From JAXGMQ01 sp040768585 (GTDB lineage Bacteria; Caldisericota; Caldisericia; JAAYUI01), in the NCBI GenBank assembly GCA_040768585.1, contig JAXGMQ010000001.1:1736001-1800000 (forward strand): a stretch of 64,000 nt of DNA, read 5' to 3'. This document shows, piece after piece, positions 1-8,052 of the stretch. A program made the position numbers and the translations under genes. Positions within the stretch are counted from its first letter, which is position 1. Every line of letters starts with the position of its first letter. The notes below the pieces were generated by a model that was given only the letters and a program-made list of their open reading frames with translations, was not told the origin of the DNA and searched no databases.

Positions 1-797
1 CCCTTTTGTATCAGAAGAGAGCCGGTTTTTCCAACGATAAATTTTTCTTTGATAATGTATGGAAGTGTCGCATCAAGAATGATTTCCTTGTCGATAGAGC
101 CTGAGCCCAGCACTATTCCATTGTATCCGCAGTCGCTGGCTTTGTTGCCAAGCATGTGTGGGTTGGAGCTCAGGTCAGTCCAGATGGCGGTGTTACAACG
201 CTGAATTGTGCAACTTGTGATCGAGGGATTGGAGTCCTGCTGAATCCAGATTCCAACACCGTACCTAGAATCGTTGCAGTCCGTCACTGTGCATTCTCTT
301 ATGACAGCCTGGGCTGAAGCCATCCAGATACCTTGGGAGGCAGAGTGTCTGACCGTGCAGGAATCAAGCCTCACTCTGTCGTCGATTCCGTTGCCTGATG
401 AGAACTTGACTGTGCCCCAGCTGCCCTTGCCGCCGTACTCGAAAATGACATTTGAGAGCATGGACTTACCGCAGGTATCGGGGAACTCGATGAATCCCCA
501 ATCACCAGGCTTCTTGTTCTCCTGCGCGGATGTGAAGACGATTGGGTCACTCTCGGAACCGATTGCAATGATTGTTCCTTTTACTCCGATGTTGCCACCC
601 ATCTTTATGATTGTACCTGGCGCGATTGTAAGGGTCGCAGTTGGGGCGATGTAGAAACCTTCGCTCATATCAACAACGCCTGTCCATGTGGTCGAGGTAA
701 GGACTGTGTGTGGAGCTGCGGACGCTTCTGGCAGCGGGGCATAGGCGAACAACAATGCAAGACACAGCAACAGCGCCGTGTATTTCGTAAATTTCAT
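1..797 (-). CDS. Secreted right-handed beta-helix protein, 5' part (runs off the window)
   Basis: The minus strand is open from an ATG at 797 to the window edge, about 265 codons, with no stop, so the gene is truncated at its 3' end. A strong Shine-Dalgarno (CAGGAGGT, 805-812) precedes the ATG. The product starts with a signal peptide (charged MKFTK, then a Leu-rich core, then PLPEASAA as likely cleavage region). After it come repeats typical of parallel beta-helix or periplasmic-copper-binding-like proteins: a PGTIIKMG turn, GSESDPIVFTS, then rungs such as LDSCTVRHSASQGIW, IRECTVTDCN and ITSCTIQRCNTAIW. Such proteins are exported polysaccharide-binding or polysaccharide-cleaving surface proteins; no catalytic residues are identifiable here. 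It is divergent from the dockerin-bearing esterases, which would fit a carbohydrate-related surface locus. The substrate is unknown. Confidence 0.85.
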   Translation of the reverse strand, partial: MKFTKYTALLLCLALLFAYAPLPEASAAPHTVLTSTTWTGVVDMSEGFYIAPTATLTIAPGTIIKMGGNIGVKGTIIAIGSESDPIVFTSAQENKKPGDWGFIEFPDTCGKSMLSNVIFEYGGKGSWGTVKFSSGNGIDDRVRLDSCTVRHSASQGIWMASAQAVIRECTVTDCNDSRYGVGIWIQQDSNPSITSCTIQRCNTAIWTDLSSNPHMLGNKASDCGYNGIVLGSGSIDKEIILDATLPYIIKEKFIVGKTGSLLIQK

Positions 798-837
798 TCT
801 TACGACCTCCTGTTTGACCTCTAGTTTAGTCACATAT

Positions 838-871
838 GGGATACCCGGCAAGAATTGGATAAGTTTACATG
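838..871 (+). repeat. Upstream element, copy 1 (shared by the two esterase genes)
   Basis: The segment containing ATACCCGGCAAGAATTGGAT begins about 153 bases before the first esterase. It recurs with only a few substitutions about 140 bases before the second esterase (2330-2363). It is either a conserved regulatory site or part of the region duplicated along with the gene. It also lies in the divergent promoter region of the beta-helix gene. Confidence 0.7.
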
Positions 872-925
872 AAATTCTTTTCGTGAATTCGACCCATAAG
901 ATGTTACAATCAAACTGCAGAAGAT

Positions 926-955
926 GTGACAAAAACAGATTTTTATGCGTATATT
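926..955 (+). promoter_or_regulatory. Promoter of first esterase
   Basis: GTGACA (926-931), 18-base spacer, TATATT (950-955). The arrangement GACAAAA...TGCGTATA is repeated in front of the second esterase. Predicted transcription start is near 962, leaving a leader of about 30 bases that holds the GGAGG at 983-987. Confidence 0.55.
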
Positions 956-993
956 TTCTTGCAAGGGAAGTATTCTAACTTTGGAGGTGAGTT

Positions 994-2163
994 GTGAGGA
1001 AGATGCTGTCTGTCGGAATTGTGATAGCACTCATATCAACTGTTTTTCTTATGGGAAATCCTGTCTCAGGTGTGGCAACAGTTTGGAAACTCGGTGATAG
1101 AGTTGTTCCAGGACCACTCCCACCTAATTCGTATGCGGGTCTGCCAAAATCTGAGAGAATACTGGACATCAAATATGGTGATGAGTCAGAATGGCAAGTA
1201 TTTGATTTTGCTCGTCCAGTTGTGTGTGAAGGACAAACAATCCCGCTTGTTATCTTTTTTCATGGTGATGGATTCTCACATCGAGTCACAAAAGATGGTG
1301 GCCTAAGAAATCCGCCATCAATTCAATTTCTCCAGCTTGGCTTTGCTGTTGCGTCAGTTGATTACAGAGTGATCGATGACGCAGCGTTTCCAGCCTTGGT
1401 ACATGATTGTAAGTTGGCAGTCAGATATTTTAGAAAAAATGCTGACGAATTTGGGATTGACCCAGATAGAATCGCAGTATGGGGAAGTTCTATGGGTGGT
1501 TATCTTTCGGCATTTTTGGGGTATGTGAATGATGACGATGGTTTTGAGGGCATTGGTCTTGAAGATGTTTCGAGTTCAGTTTCAGTAATTGTTGATTATT
1601 TTGGAGTAAAAGCCGTTGGCAGAATTGACACGAAACAAGCTGTACCAAATAGACCGAGATTTGTAGGAGAAAAAGCAGAAACACCAGAGTTTAAGGAAAA
1701 GGCATTCAAAGCATCGCCCATAAACTATGTGGATGAAAATGATCCTCCAACTCTCATGATTCATGGTAACAAGGATACAAAAGTGAATTATGAACAAAGC
1801 ATACTTTTCGCTCAAAAGAATTTCGAAGTGGGCAACAATGTGGCGCTAATCAAGGTAGAAAATGCCGAACATGGATTTGACCCAGTCCCTGCTGATGCGG
1901 TAATTTCACCACCAAATGAAAGAATATGGTTTGCAACAGTTGCCCATATTGCAAGGTATGTTGAGCCAGATGTTTTTGGCGATATCAACCTTGATGGCAA
2001 AAAGAACATAGATGACCTATTAGAGTTTGCAAAAGTCTATGGTTTATCAGGAACGGATGAATTTGGTAATTCCACATCGGCATATTGGAATCCACTTGCA
2101 GACCTTGAACCTGATGGAAAGATTGACATCAAAGATTGGAACAAATTCAAGGAGATTTTCTAA
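994..2163 (+). CDS. Secreted alpha/beta-hydrolase (esterase) with C-terminal dockerin
   Basis: 389 residues. A GTG start at 994 is chosen because GGAGG lies six bases upstream. The N-terminus is a signal peptide (RKMLSVGIVIALIST core). The body is an alpha/beta-hydrolase of the HSL / BD-FAE (COG0657) type: oxyanion region HGDGF, nucleophile elbow GSSMGG, acid loop HGNKDTKVN and the final histidine in AEHGF. The usual HGGGF is HGDGF here, an unusual substitution at the oxyanion hole. The C-terminal ~60 residues form a dockerin pair: a canonical Ca-binding loop DINLDGKKNIDD, then DLEPDGKIDIKD, with a linker containing AYWNPLAD. Dockerins dock enzymes onto cohesins in cellulosome-like complexes. 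The gene is a tandem paralogue of the next one. The likely substrate is an acetylated or feruloylated polysaccharide, which is inference only. Confidence 0.88.
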   Translation: MRKMLSVGIVIALISTVFLMGNPVSGVATVWKLGDRVVPGPLPPNSYAGLPKSERILDIKYGDESEWQVFDFARPVVCEGQTIPLVIFFHGDGFSHRVTKDGGLRNPPSIQFLQLGFAVASVDYRVIDDAAFPALVHDCKLAVRYFRKNADEFGIDPDRIAVWGSSMGGYLSAFLGYVNDDDGFEGIGLEDVSSSVSVIVDYFGVKAVGRIDTKQAVPNRPRFVGEKAETPEFKEKAFKASPINYVDENDPPTLMIHGNKDTKVNYEQSILFAQKNFEVGNNVALIKVENAEHGFDPVPADAVISPPNERIWFATVAHIARYVEPDVFGDINLDGKKNIDDLLEFAKVYGLSGTDEFGNSTSAYWNPLADLEPDGKIDIKDWNKFKEIF

Positions 2164-2329
2164 AGCTAAAAAACTGCAAATAGAAATATCAAATCAGGTT
2201 CACAAAGAATCAGAATCTGCATAGGTAGTCTGTATGTACATGGCGATAAAAGATATGTAGGTATGATTGAATCAGAAACAACTTGGCTCTGTATATGACA
2301 ACATTTTTGGAAATAATCATTGGAAATTC

Positions 2330-2363
2330 GAGATACCCGACAAGAATTGGATTAATTTACCTG
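2330..2363 (+). repeat. Upstream element, copy 2
   Basis: Contains ATACCCGACAAGAATTGGAT, one mismatch in 20 bases to copy 1 at 838-871, and it continues with AATTTAC. Its position relative to the start codon matches copy 1 within about 13 bases. Confidence 0.7.
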
Positions 2364-2416
2364 CGATTAGATATATAAGGCTGTACCTTCCACTGAACTT
2401 TTGCTCAAATGAGAAT

Positions 2417-2446
2417 AAGACAAAACTTGTGTTGTCTGCGTATACT
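2417..2446 (+). promoter_or_regulatory. Promoter of second esterase
   Basis: AAGACA (2417-2422), 18-base spacer ending in TGCG, TATACT (2441-2446). Spacer length and the GACAAAA and TGCGTATA words match the promoter of the paralogue at 926-955. Confidence 0.55.
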
Positions 2447-2472
2447 CTAACAAAGACGTAACCTGGAGGAGC

Positions 2473-3636
2473 ATGATGAGGAGAGTATTGTCGTTTGTAG
2501 TTGCGTTAGTTCTGGTTTTCACCGTTTTTCTAGCCTGGCAACCTGCTTCAGAAGCCGCTACTGTTTGGAAACTTGGAGACAGAATCGTGCCGGGCCCTCT
2601 TCCGCCCTCAATCGATGCCCCTATGCCAGAGCTTATATCGAAACTGAATCTTTCTTATGGCGAACATGAGCTTCAGAAACTGGACTTTTTTAGACCAAAG
2701 GTGTGTGAAGGTCAGACGCTTCCGCTTGTTGTCTACATTCATGGTGGAGGATTTACCGCGGGTGACAAGAGTAGGATGACAATGAGAATGGACAGCAGAT
2801 TGCTCTGTCAACTCGGTTTTGCTACAGCATCAATCAATTACAGACTCTGCCCCGATGTAAAAATGCCAATTCCTGTCGAGGATTGCAAGAGAGCAATCAG
2901 GTACCTCAAGGCAAATGCCGACGAGTTGGGGATTGACCCAGAACGAATTGCGATTTGGGGGACATCTGCAGGTGGTCACCTTGTCACGATTCTTGGATCA
3001 GCCTCTGAAGAGGATGGGCTAGAGGGTGAGGGGTATCTTGACTATTCCAGCTCGATTGTAGCTGTCGTTGACCACTTTGGCCCAACCGATATGACGAAGA
3101 TGATAAAGCATGAAGGAATCAACAGAGGCTTTGCGCTCTATGAAGGTGAGACAGTTGAAGAGGTGATGGAGGAGGCTGTGAGAGTTTCCCCAGTGGTCTA
3201 TGCCTCGTCTGACGACCCGCCACTGCTTATCCTACACGGTGATGTTGATCCCGTTGTCTCCTATGAGCAGGCAGAAATCATGGCAAAAAAGTGCCACGAG
3301 GTTGGAGCCAGCGTTGCCCTAGTGAAGGTGAAGAACGCGAGTCATGGGTTTGTGCCAAGCCCGAAGGATGCCGAGATCTCTCCAACAAAGGAAGACATAA
3401 TATTTATGAATGTGGCTCACCTTGCCAGATATATCGAACCGACTTTGTTTGGAGATTTGAATATTGACGGAAAGGTTAACATGACCGATATGTTTAAACT
3501 TTTTGACCTTATTGGTATGGATGGCACAAACCAAGACGGGGAGAGCGCCCCAGAATACTGGAACCCACTTGCTGACCTTGATGGAGACGGGAATATCACG
3601 CTAGAGGATTGGGATTTGTTCTGGGAATTGTTGTAA
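2473..3636 (+). CDS. Secreted alpha/beta-hydrolase (esterase) with C-terminal dockerin, tandem paralogue
   Basis: 387 residues, ATG at 2473 (or 2476) behind GGAGGA. The signal peptide is LSFVVALVLVFTVFLAW followed by ASEAA. The mature start (ATVWKLGDRIVPGPLPP) is nearly identical to that of the preceding paralogue. Catalytic features are complete: HGGGF oxyanion motif, GTSAGG nucleophile elbow, HGDVDPVVS acid loop and NASHGF histidine. The C-terminus is a two-loop dockerin, DLNIDGKVNMTD and DLDGDGNITLED, both canonical. It is the better preserved member of the duplicated pair, so activity is more likely here than in its neighbour. It probably acts outside the cell, anchored through the dockerin to a cohesin. 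Assignment as an esterase is family-level. Confidence 0.9.
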   Translation: MMRRVLSFVVALVLVFTVFLAWQPASEAATVWKLGDRIVPGPLPPSIDAPMPELISKLNLSYGEHELQKLDFFRPKVCEGQTLPLVVYIHGGGFTAGDKSRMTMRMDSRLLCQLGFATASINYRLCPDVKMPIPVEDCKRAIRYLKANADELGIDPERIAIWGTSAGGHLVTILGSASEEDGLEGEGYLDYSSSIVAVVDHFGPTDMTKMIKHEGINRGFALYEGETVEEVMEEAVRVSPVVYASSDDPPLLILHGDVDPVVSYEQAEIMAKKCHEVGASVALVKVKNASHGFVPSPKDAEISPTKEDIIFMNVAHLARYIEPTLFGDLNIDGKVNMTDMFKLFDLIGMDGTNQDGESAPEYWNPLADLDGDGNITLEDWDLFWELL

Positions 3637-4091
3637 AAGGTGTAGTTAGGCATTTTTTCAAGCTATTATAAGTTTTGTTTTTATAATACCTTAGAAACGC
3701 CCTGATTGAAAAGTTGTTATTTCTAGAGTGTGACGGGATTCTACACAATATCCCCTCTCCTTTTAGAAAGGGAGAGGGGTAGGGGTGAGGGATTAGTTTC
3801 TGGTTAATAACACAAGTCAAAGACTTGTAAAATATAAGAGGTAAACATTTCAATCTTCGATAAAAATATGCCACATTGTAAAAGGAACAAGCAATCCGAC
3901 AACAGGTCGACAATGATACGAACAGGACTGTTTATTAGGAGAACTGAAGGAAATAAAAGATTGACAAAAGTCTCAAGTCAGAAAATCCATGAAAAATATA
4001 TTTACAAATGATATAGAGAGTGTGCTATATCAACTCTAATTGTGAGTGGTAAAACGTTTAGGAGCAGAGTAATATCTTAAAGGAGGGAAGA
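3637..4091. other. Gene-poor spacer with a REP-like palindrome
   Basis: 455 bases between the second esterase and the small lipoprotein. Apart from the palindrome at 3751-3780 and a weak promoter candidate (TTTACA 4001-4006, 18 bases, CTATAT 4025-4030) serving the lipoprotein, nothing is recognised. Short reading frames over the palindrome are not credible genes. Confidence 0.55.
3751..3780. repeat. REP-like palindrome, copy 1
   Basis: CCCCTCTCC and GGAGAGGGG form the arms around a short A+T core, followed by TAGGGGTGAGGGA. The same sequence style occurs at 4371-4406 and, inverted, at 4459-4492. This is the pattern of dispersed extragenic palindromes, not of a coding region. Confidence 0.7.
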
Positions 4092-4303
4092 ATGAAAATC
4101 CTAAAGGGCTTGTTAGTTGGGGCGCTTCTTGTTGGTCTGGTGTTTGGTGGGTTTATTGGGTGTGAGTCTGATACTCAAAGATCTATGAGAGAGAGTGTGG
4201 AAGAGGCTCAAAAAGCTAGTAAAGAACTTGATCAAATACAAAAGAACTTGATGATATGAAAAAGGAAATCAAAGACGATTTGGGAATAGACCTGGATAAG
4301 TAA
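4092..4303 (+). pseudogene. Small coiled-coil lipoprotein, apparent frameshift
   Basis: An ATG at 4092 follows AGGAGGGAAG. It begins a lipoprotein signal: MKILKGLLVGALLVGLV, then FIGC as a plausible lipobox with Cys24. The reading frame stops at TGA 4257-4259 after 55 residues. Loss of one A in a run (CAAAAG at 4239-4244) explains this. With one more A the frame would continue as KELDDMKKEIKDD... to TAA at 4301-4303, giving a 70-residue lipoprotein with a short charged heptad-like tail. The word AAAGAACTTGAT occurs twice flanking the shift. The change may be a true mutation, programmed slippage or a sequencing error in the homopolymer. Function is unknown. Confidence 0.65.
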
Positions 4304-4687
4304 CCAAAGGTTTTGACTCACAAAAAACGAGTATGATGGTTTTTTATGAGTTGCACAGATCATATACCCTCCTCACCCCAACCCTCTCCTCCAGAGAGGA
4401 GAGGGAGTTCTATGTCAAAACCTCTTTTATCAATGAAGAAGAAGTACAAACAATTCCACTCCCTTTTGAAGGGAGAGGGTGTAAGAGTAAGGGTTTTTCC
4501 GGTGAATCGGTGTTATTTTGCGTGATTAAACCAAACTTTTGAAAATAAAATCACAAATCTCAAAAGTGTGGACAGCTCTAAAATATGTATTTTTGAAGGT
4601 TTGTCCTATAGAAAATATAGCATACATGAGTTAATTCCTAAAAGAAGCACCAGCGCAAGATATTCACCTTATTCTTGTATAGTTTTC
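4304..4687. other. Spacer with paired REP-like palindromes
   Basis: 384 bases lacking a credible gene. It contains the two inverted palindromes listed separately, followed by A+T-rich sequence leading into the gatE promoter. Confidence 0.6.
4371..4480. repeat. Pair of inverted REP-like palindromes, copies 2 and 3
   Basis: Copy 2 (4371-4406) contains a perfect stem CCCTCTCCTC / GAGGAGAGGG and starts CTCACCCCAA. Copy 3 (core CTCCCTTTTGAAGGGAG, 4459-4475, then AGGGTGTAAGAG) reads in the opposite orientation about 55 bases later. Head-to-head pairs like this are typical of mobile BIME-type intergenic elements. Confidence 0.7.
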
Positions 4688-4716
4688 TTGTTGACAAACA
4701 TTTGTGAGTATAGAAT
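4688..4716 (+). promoter_or_regulatory. Promoter of gatE
   Basis: TTGTTG (4688-4693), 17-base spacer, TAGAAT (4711-4716); an overlapping TTGACA sits at 4691. A start near 4723 leaves only GGAGG (4727-4731) before the ATG at 4740. This argues against the upstream GTG at 4704 as start codon. Confidence 0.55.
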
Positions 4717-4739
4717 CCTCTGGAATGGAGGATAGGCAC

Positions 4740-6677
4740 ATGAAACTTGATGACCTCGATTATTACTCACAGATTGGTTTTAAGTCAGGACTTGAGATTC
4801 ACCACCAGCTTGACACAAAGAAAAAACTTTTTTGCAGGTGTCCAGTTGGATATCAGAATATCGAGCCAAACTCTCGCATTGTGCGACATATGCGACCGAC
4901 GCTTTCGGAGATGGGAACATATGACGGCACGGCACTGATGGAGTTCAAAACCAAAAAAGAGGTTGTCTACCTTCTCTATCGTGACTACGTCTGCACCTAT
5001 GAAATGGACGACACTCCCCCATTCCCAATTAACCAGGAAGCTCTCGACTACGCGATTGAGATAGCTCTCATGCTCAACTGCAAGCTGGTTGACGAGGTTC
5101 ACATCACAAGAAAGCAGTACCTCGATGGTTCAATCCCAACTGGATTCCAGCGAACCGCAATTATTGGCGTTGACGGATGGATTCCATACAAGGACAGAAA
5201 AATCAGGATTCAGCAGCTTGCGCTTGAGGAGGACTCCTGCAGGGAGGTCTCTGACAAGGGTCATGTCATCACCTTCAAAACAGACAGACTTGGCACACCA
5301 CTCATCGAGATTGTTACCCTTCCTGACATGAGAACACCACAAGAGTGCGCAGAGGTTGACGAGATTCTGGGCAGACTCCTTCGAGCATCTGGCAAGGTCA
5401 GACGTGGTATGGGTTCAGCTAGGCAGGACGTCAATAGTTCGATAACGGGTGGTCCCAGGGTAGAAATTAAAGGTGTCCCAAAAACCGGATACATTGCAAA
5501 GCTTCTGGCTGTTGAGGCAAGCAGGCAGCAGGGACTCATAGAGATAAGAGACATACTTGCCAAAAATGGCTTGAAATACAACGAGAATCTCTCACCATCA
5601 CTTCGGGAGCAGGAGAGGCAGGAGGAGCTGGAAAGATTGCGATCTGGTCTTGTAACGGACGCCACTCATACCCTATCGAAATCGTCCTACCCTATGATAA
5701 AGGAAGCGATATCCAGAGGGGATTCGATCTGGGCAGTCAAACTCACCCAGTTTGGTGAGGTTCTCACAAGAGAACTTCAACCCCGAAAAACATTTGGAGA
5801 TGAGTTTGCAGGCAGAGTGCGAGTCATCGCCTGTCTTGACAGCAAACCCAACATGACCTGGCGCACGGCTGGGATTCTCTACCCAGGCGACTGGGAGCCG
5901 ATTGCAAAAGAGCTTGAGGCAAGACCAAATGATGAGATTATCCTTGTTTGGGGAAATAAAGATGATCTTGTAACCGCAACCAATGAGATTCTACTTCGAG
6001 CGAACGAGGCAATTGAAGGCATACCCGAAGAAACAAGGCAGCACATGCAAGACGGTATCCGTACTGATTTTGAGAGAGTTTTGCCTGGTCCTGATAGAAT
6101 GTATCCAGACACTGACTCCCCGCCTGTAAGACTTACAAACGAGCGGTTTGAAAGAATCAAATCTACCATGCCGACAAGACCATGGGAGAGAGAAGAGCAG
6201 TACGCGAAGATGGGCATCCACAAATCTGTTGGCTACAAGCTAGCAATCCATCCCAGGGAAGCGCTTTTTCACAGGCTTATTGAGGTTGGATATAAACCGA
6301 CGCTTGCGGCAGAGCTTGTTGTTGGTTGGTTGACTTCAATCTGTCGTGATTGTGGTGGTATGGTGGGCACAATTACAGATGATGTAATAATTGACGTTGT
6401 CAAAACGTCGCTTGACAAGAAACTCCCGAAAGAGGCTGTCAAGAATGAGCTCAGGTCATTAGCCTCCGACGCCTGTTACGAATGGAAATTGCCAGAACCT
6501 GCCAGTTTGAAGGACATCGACTTCATCGTTGAAGACGTGAAAAACAGGGCTGAGAAGGTCACATTCTCCTCATCTACCGCAAAATCCAGGTGGGTAAAAG
6601 GTCAGGTCATGAGATCCCTTTATGGCAGAGCGATGGGCGACCTTGTCTCGGAGAAAATAGACTTGACTATCAAATAG
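4740..6677 (+). CDS. gatE: Archaeal-type Glu-tRNA(Gln) amidotransferase subunit E
   Basis: 645 residues from ATG 4740, chosen by GGAGG at 4727-4731. The N-terminus (IGFKSGLEIHHQLDTKKKLF, then CRCP) and the core motifs ALEEDSCREV, DRLGTPLIEI, ARQDVNSSI and RVEIKGV are those of the GatB/GatE kinase-like domain, which activates the gamma-carboxyl of Glu on tRNA(Gln). It is much longer than bacterial GatB (about 480 residues). An inserted segment around residues 330-440 (KLTQFGEVLTREL ... LDSKPNMTW) matches the AspRS-like GAD insertion that defines GatE. The C-terminal helical tail (residues ~530-640) is the tRNA-binding YqeY-like part. In archaea GatE works with GatD, an asparaginase-like subunit that supplies ammonia; no gatD is adjacent. 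GatE in an otherwise bacterial gene set suggests ancient horizontal transfer or a lineage-specific GatDE pathway. Confidence 0.92.
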   Translation: MKLDDLDYYSQIGFKSGLEIHHQLDTKKKLFCRCPVGYQNIEPNSRIVRHMRPTLSEMGTYDGTALMEFKTKKEVVYLLYRDYVCTYEMDDTPPFPINQEALDYAIEIALMLNCKLVDEVHITRKQYLDGSIPTGFQRTAIIGVDGWIPYKDRKIRIQQLALEEDSCREVSDKGHVITFKTDRLGTPLIEIVTLPDMRTPQECAEVDEILGRLLRASGKVRRGMGSARQDVNSSITGGPRVEIKGVPKTGYIAKLLAVEASRQQGLIEIRDILAKNGLKYNENLSPSLREQERQEELERLRSGLVTDATHTLSKSSYPMIKEAISRGDSIWAVKLTQFGEVLTRELQPRKTFGDEFAGRVRVIACLDSKPNMTWRTAGILYPGDWEPIAKELEARPNDEIILVWGNKDDLVTATNEILLRANEAIEGIPEETRQHMQDGIRTDFERVLPGPDRMYPDTDSPPVRLTNERFERIKSTMPTRPWEREEQYAKMGIHKSVGYKLAIHPREALFHRLIEVGYKPTLAAELVVGWLTSICRDCGGMVGTITDDVIIDVVKTSLDKKLPKEAVKNELRSLASDACYEWKLPEPASLKDIDFIVEDVKNRAEKVTFSSSTAKSRWVKGQVMRSLYGRAMGDLVSEKIDLTIK

Positions 6678-7309
6678 CCGTCGTCTCGACCTTAGAGCTT
6701 GTCAGGGTCTGATGTAGCGAAATCCTGATCCCTGTTTCATGCAGAGGCTTATGCTTCTTGATACGTTGGTTTTTGAAGAACCGCCAAACAACATTGTAAT
6801 CGGGGCAAAAAACGTTTTCAGTGTAGTTTGAACTGAGCCACTCTTTGCCTTGCCGTTTCCAAGTTTGTTTCTCATGTGCGCTTGTCTACAGCATGGGTGT
6901 GCCACAGACAATAAAATTTTGGTTACGAAAATTTTAGCCATTGGCACAAATATCATTCTGAAACAATTTTGAAATTTTGATGTTTTCGACAACAAACCTG
7001 GTATGACCAAATTTATTTTGAATCAAAAACTATTGAAATGGAATATTTATAAGTTACAGGGTGTTATTTTGATTCGACGGAAACACATGGTGTTGCCACC
7101 TTTTTTGGGCTCGTCTCAGAGCGTTTGAGAACGAATTGACCTTGATAAAAACCGAATAACGTGATGCCAAAATCGATCCTCGCACAAACAAGAAGTCTGA
7201 CTTAAACGCTTAAAGAGTTAAACAGTGACACGGATGACCCAATACCGGATGTATCCAAGAACAGTTTCCCGCCACGGTATCTGTAAAAAATTTGAAGGAT
7301 GATTGAAAT
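6678..7309. other. 632-base convergent spacer with a nested inverted repeat
   Basis: No credible gene lies between gatE and the minus-strand methyltransferase gene. The main structure is a nested palindrome at 6899-6947. Base composition shifts from the G+C of the genes to A+T-rich around 6900-7070. No tRNA, SRP RNA, RNase P or tmRNA signature was seen. Confidence 0.5.
6899..6947. repeat. Nested inverted repeat
   Basis: Outer arms GTGCCA (6899-6904) and TGGCAC (6942-6947) enclose perfect inner arms TAAAATTTT (6912-6920) and AAAATTTTA (6928-6936) with the loop GGTTACG. The transcript from either strand could fold. It sits between convergent genes, so it may be a bidirectional terminator, a small RNA or the end of a decayed element. 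Confidence 0.6.
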
Positions 7310-7957
7310 CTAGATTTTTGCCAGAACAAATATTCTGTAGTTTTCGTCAACCTTGATATGTCTGACTGCCTTAAGCTCTGCCTGGGAAAGTTCTGCAGCG
7401 AACTGATCTAACTCGGCGAAGTAGAGTGTGTTTGTGGAGTTCACTCTTGTTTGAGGGTTGACATCATCCTTGAGTGAGTCCGGAATACCAAGGAGTGTTG
7501 AGATCAAAACCTTGCCGTTCGGCTTGAGATTTTCTCTCACTCTTTTGAGGAAAAAGACCCTATCTCCGCCAATGATTCCCTGGAGGAACTGGTTTGCTAT
7601 TATCCAGTCGTACGGCGGGTTTGGGAAGCCTCTGTGGGTCATTGCGTTGCCCACAAAGAAGGTGAGATTTTCGGGTGGATTTTTGGCGTTGCAAAGCCTG
7701 ATTGCTGTTTCAGAGAAATCACAGGCCTCGACAATGATGTCCCGTTTGGCGAGTTCAAAAGCCAACTCACCACCACCACACCCGATCTCTAGAACCCTGG
7801 TTCCAGAGTCGAATTTCTGGCTTGCAGCCCACTTGACAAGGTACTTGAATGTGGCCTCTGATTCCATAGGCCAAGTGACCTCACCACGAGATTCCAGCTC
7901 TCGATAAGTGGGTTCCATATCGTAATAGAATTTTCTGATGTCTCGTCTTCTTGACAT
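7310..7957 (-). CDS. Class I SAM-dependent methyltransferase
   Basis: 215 residues. ATG at 7957 preceded by GGAAGAG and, further up, TATAAT (7990-7995 on the minus strand). Motif I is VLEIGCGGG (residues 55-63) and the acidic end of strand beta2 is Asp80 (VEACD), the SAM-ribose contact. ANQFLQ and VLISTL follow as later core strands. The substrate cannot be told: it is a generic Methyltransf_11/25-type fold. It is divergent from the channel-like gene, with about 130 bases between them. Confidence 0.85.
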   Translation of the reverse strand: MSRRRDIRKFYYDMEPTYRELESRGEVTWPMESEATFKYLVKWAASQKFDSGTRVLEIGCGGGELAFELAKRDIIVEACDFSETAIRLCNAKNPPENLTFFVGNAMTHRGFPNPPYDWIIANQFLQGIIGGDRVFFLKRVRENLKPNGKVLISTLLGIPDSLKDDVNPQTRVNSTNTLYFAELDQFAAELSQAELKAVRHIKVDENYRIFVLAKI

Positions 7958-8052
7958 TGCTACTCTTCCAGCTACTTCCCGGACGATGGATTATACATAA
8001 TTATTCCCCCATTAAAAGGGGTATTTTGGATAAGACGGCGTATTTATGAGGC

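Larger units (their letters stand above)
2164..2472 (+). other. Spacer between the tandem esterases, no gene
   Basis: 309 bases with no supported gene. It holds the second copy of the upstream element and the second conserved promoter. No hairpin-plus-T terminator is evident after the first esterase, so some readthrough into the second gene is possible. Confidence 0.6.

Noticed and set aside
778..978. Short plus-strand frame sharing a peptide with one at 2267-2461
   Set aside because: The shared IPxKNWIxL peptide is simply the translation of the duplicated upstream DNA element; no start signals.
3596..4542. Short frames over the REP-like palindromes (3596-3913 minus, 4333-4542 plus)
   Set aside because: They consist mostly of palindrome sequence of the kind often mis-annotated as proteins.
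6702..7010. 102-codon minus-strand frame in the gatE-methyltransferase gap
   Set aside because: No Shine-Dalgarno or promoter, composition unlike genes of the window, runs through the nested palindrome.
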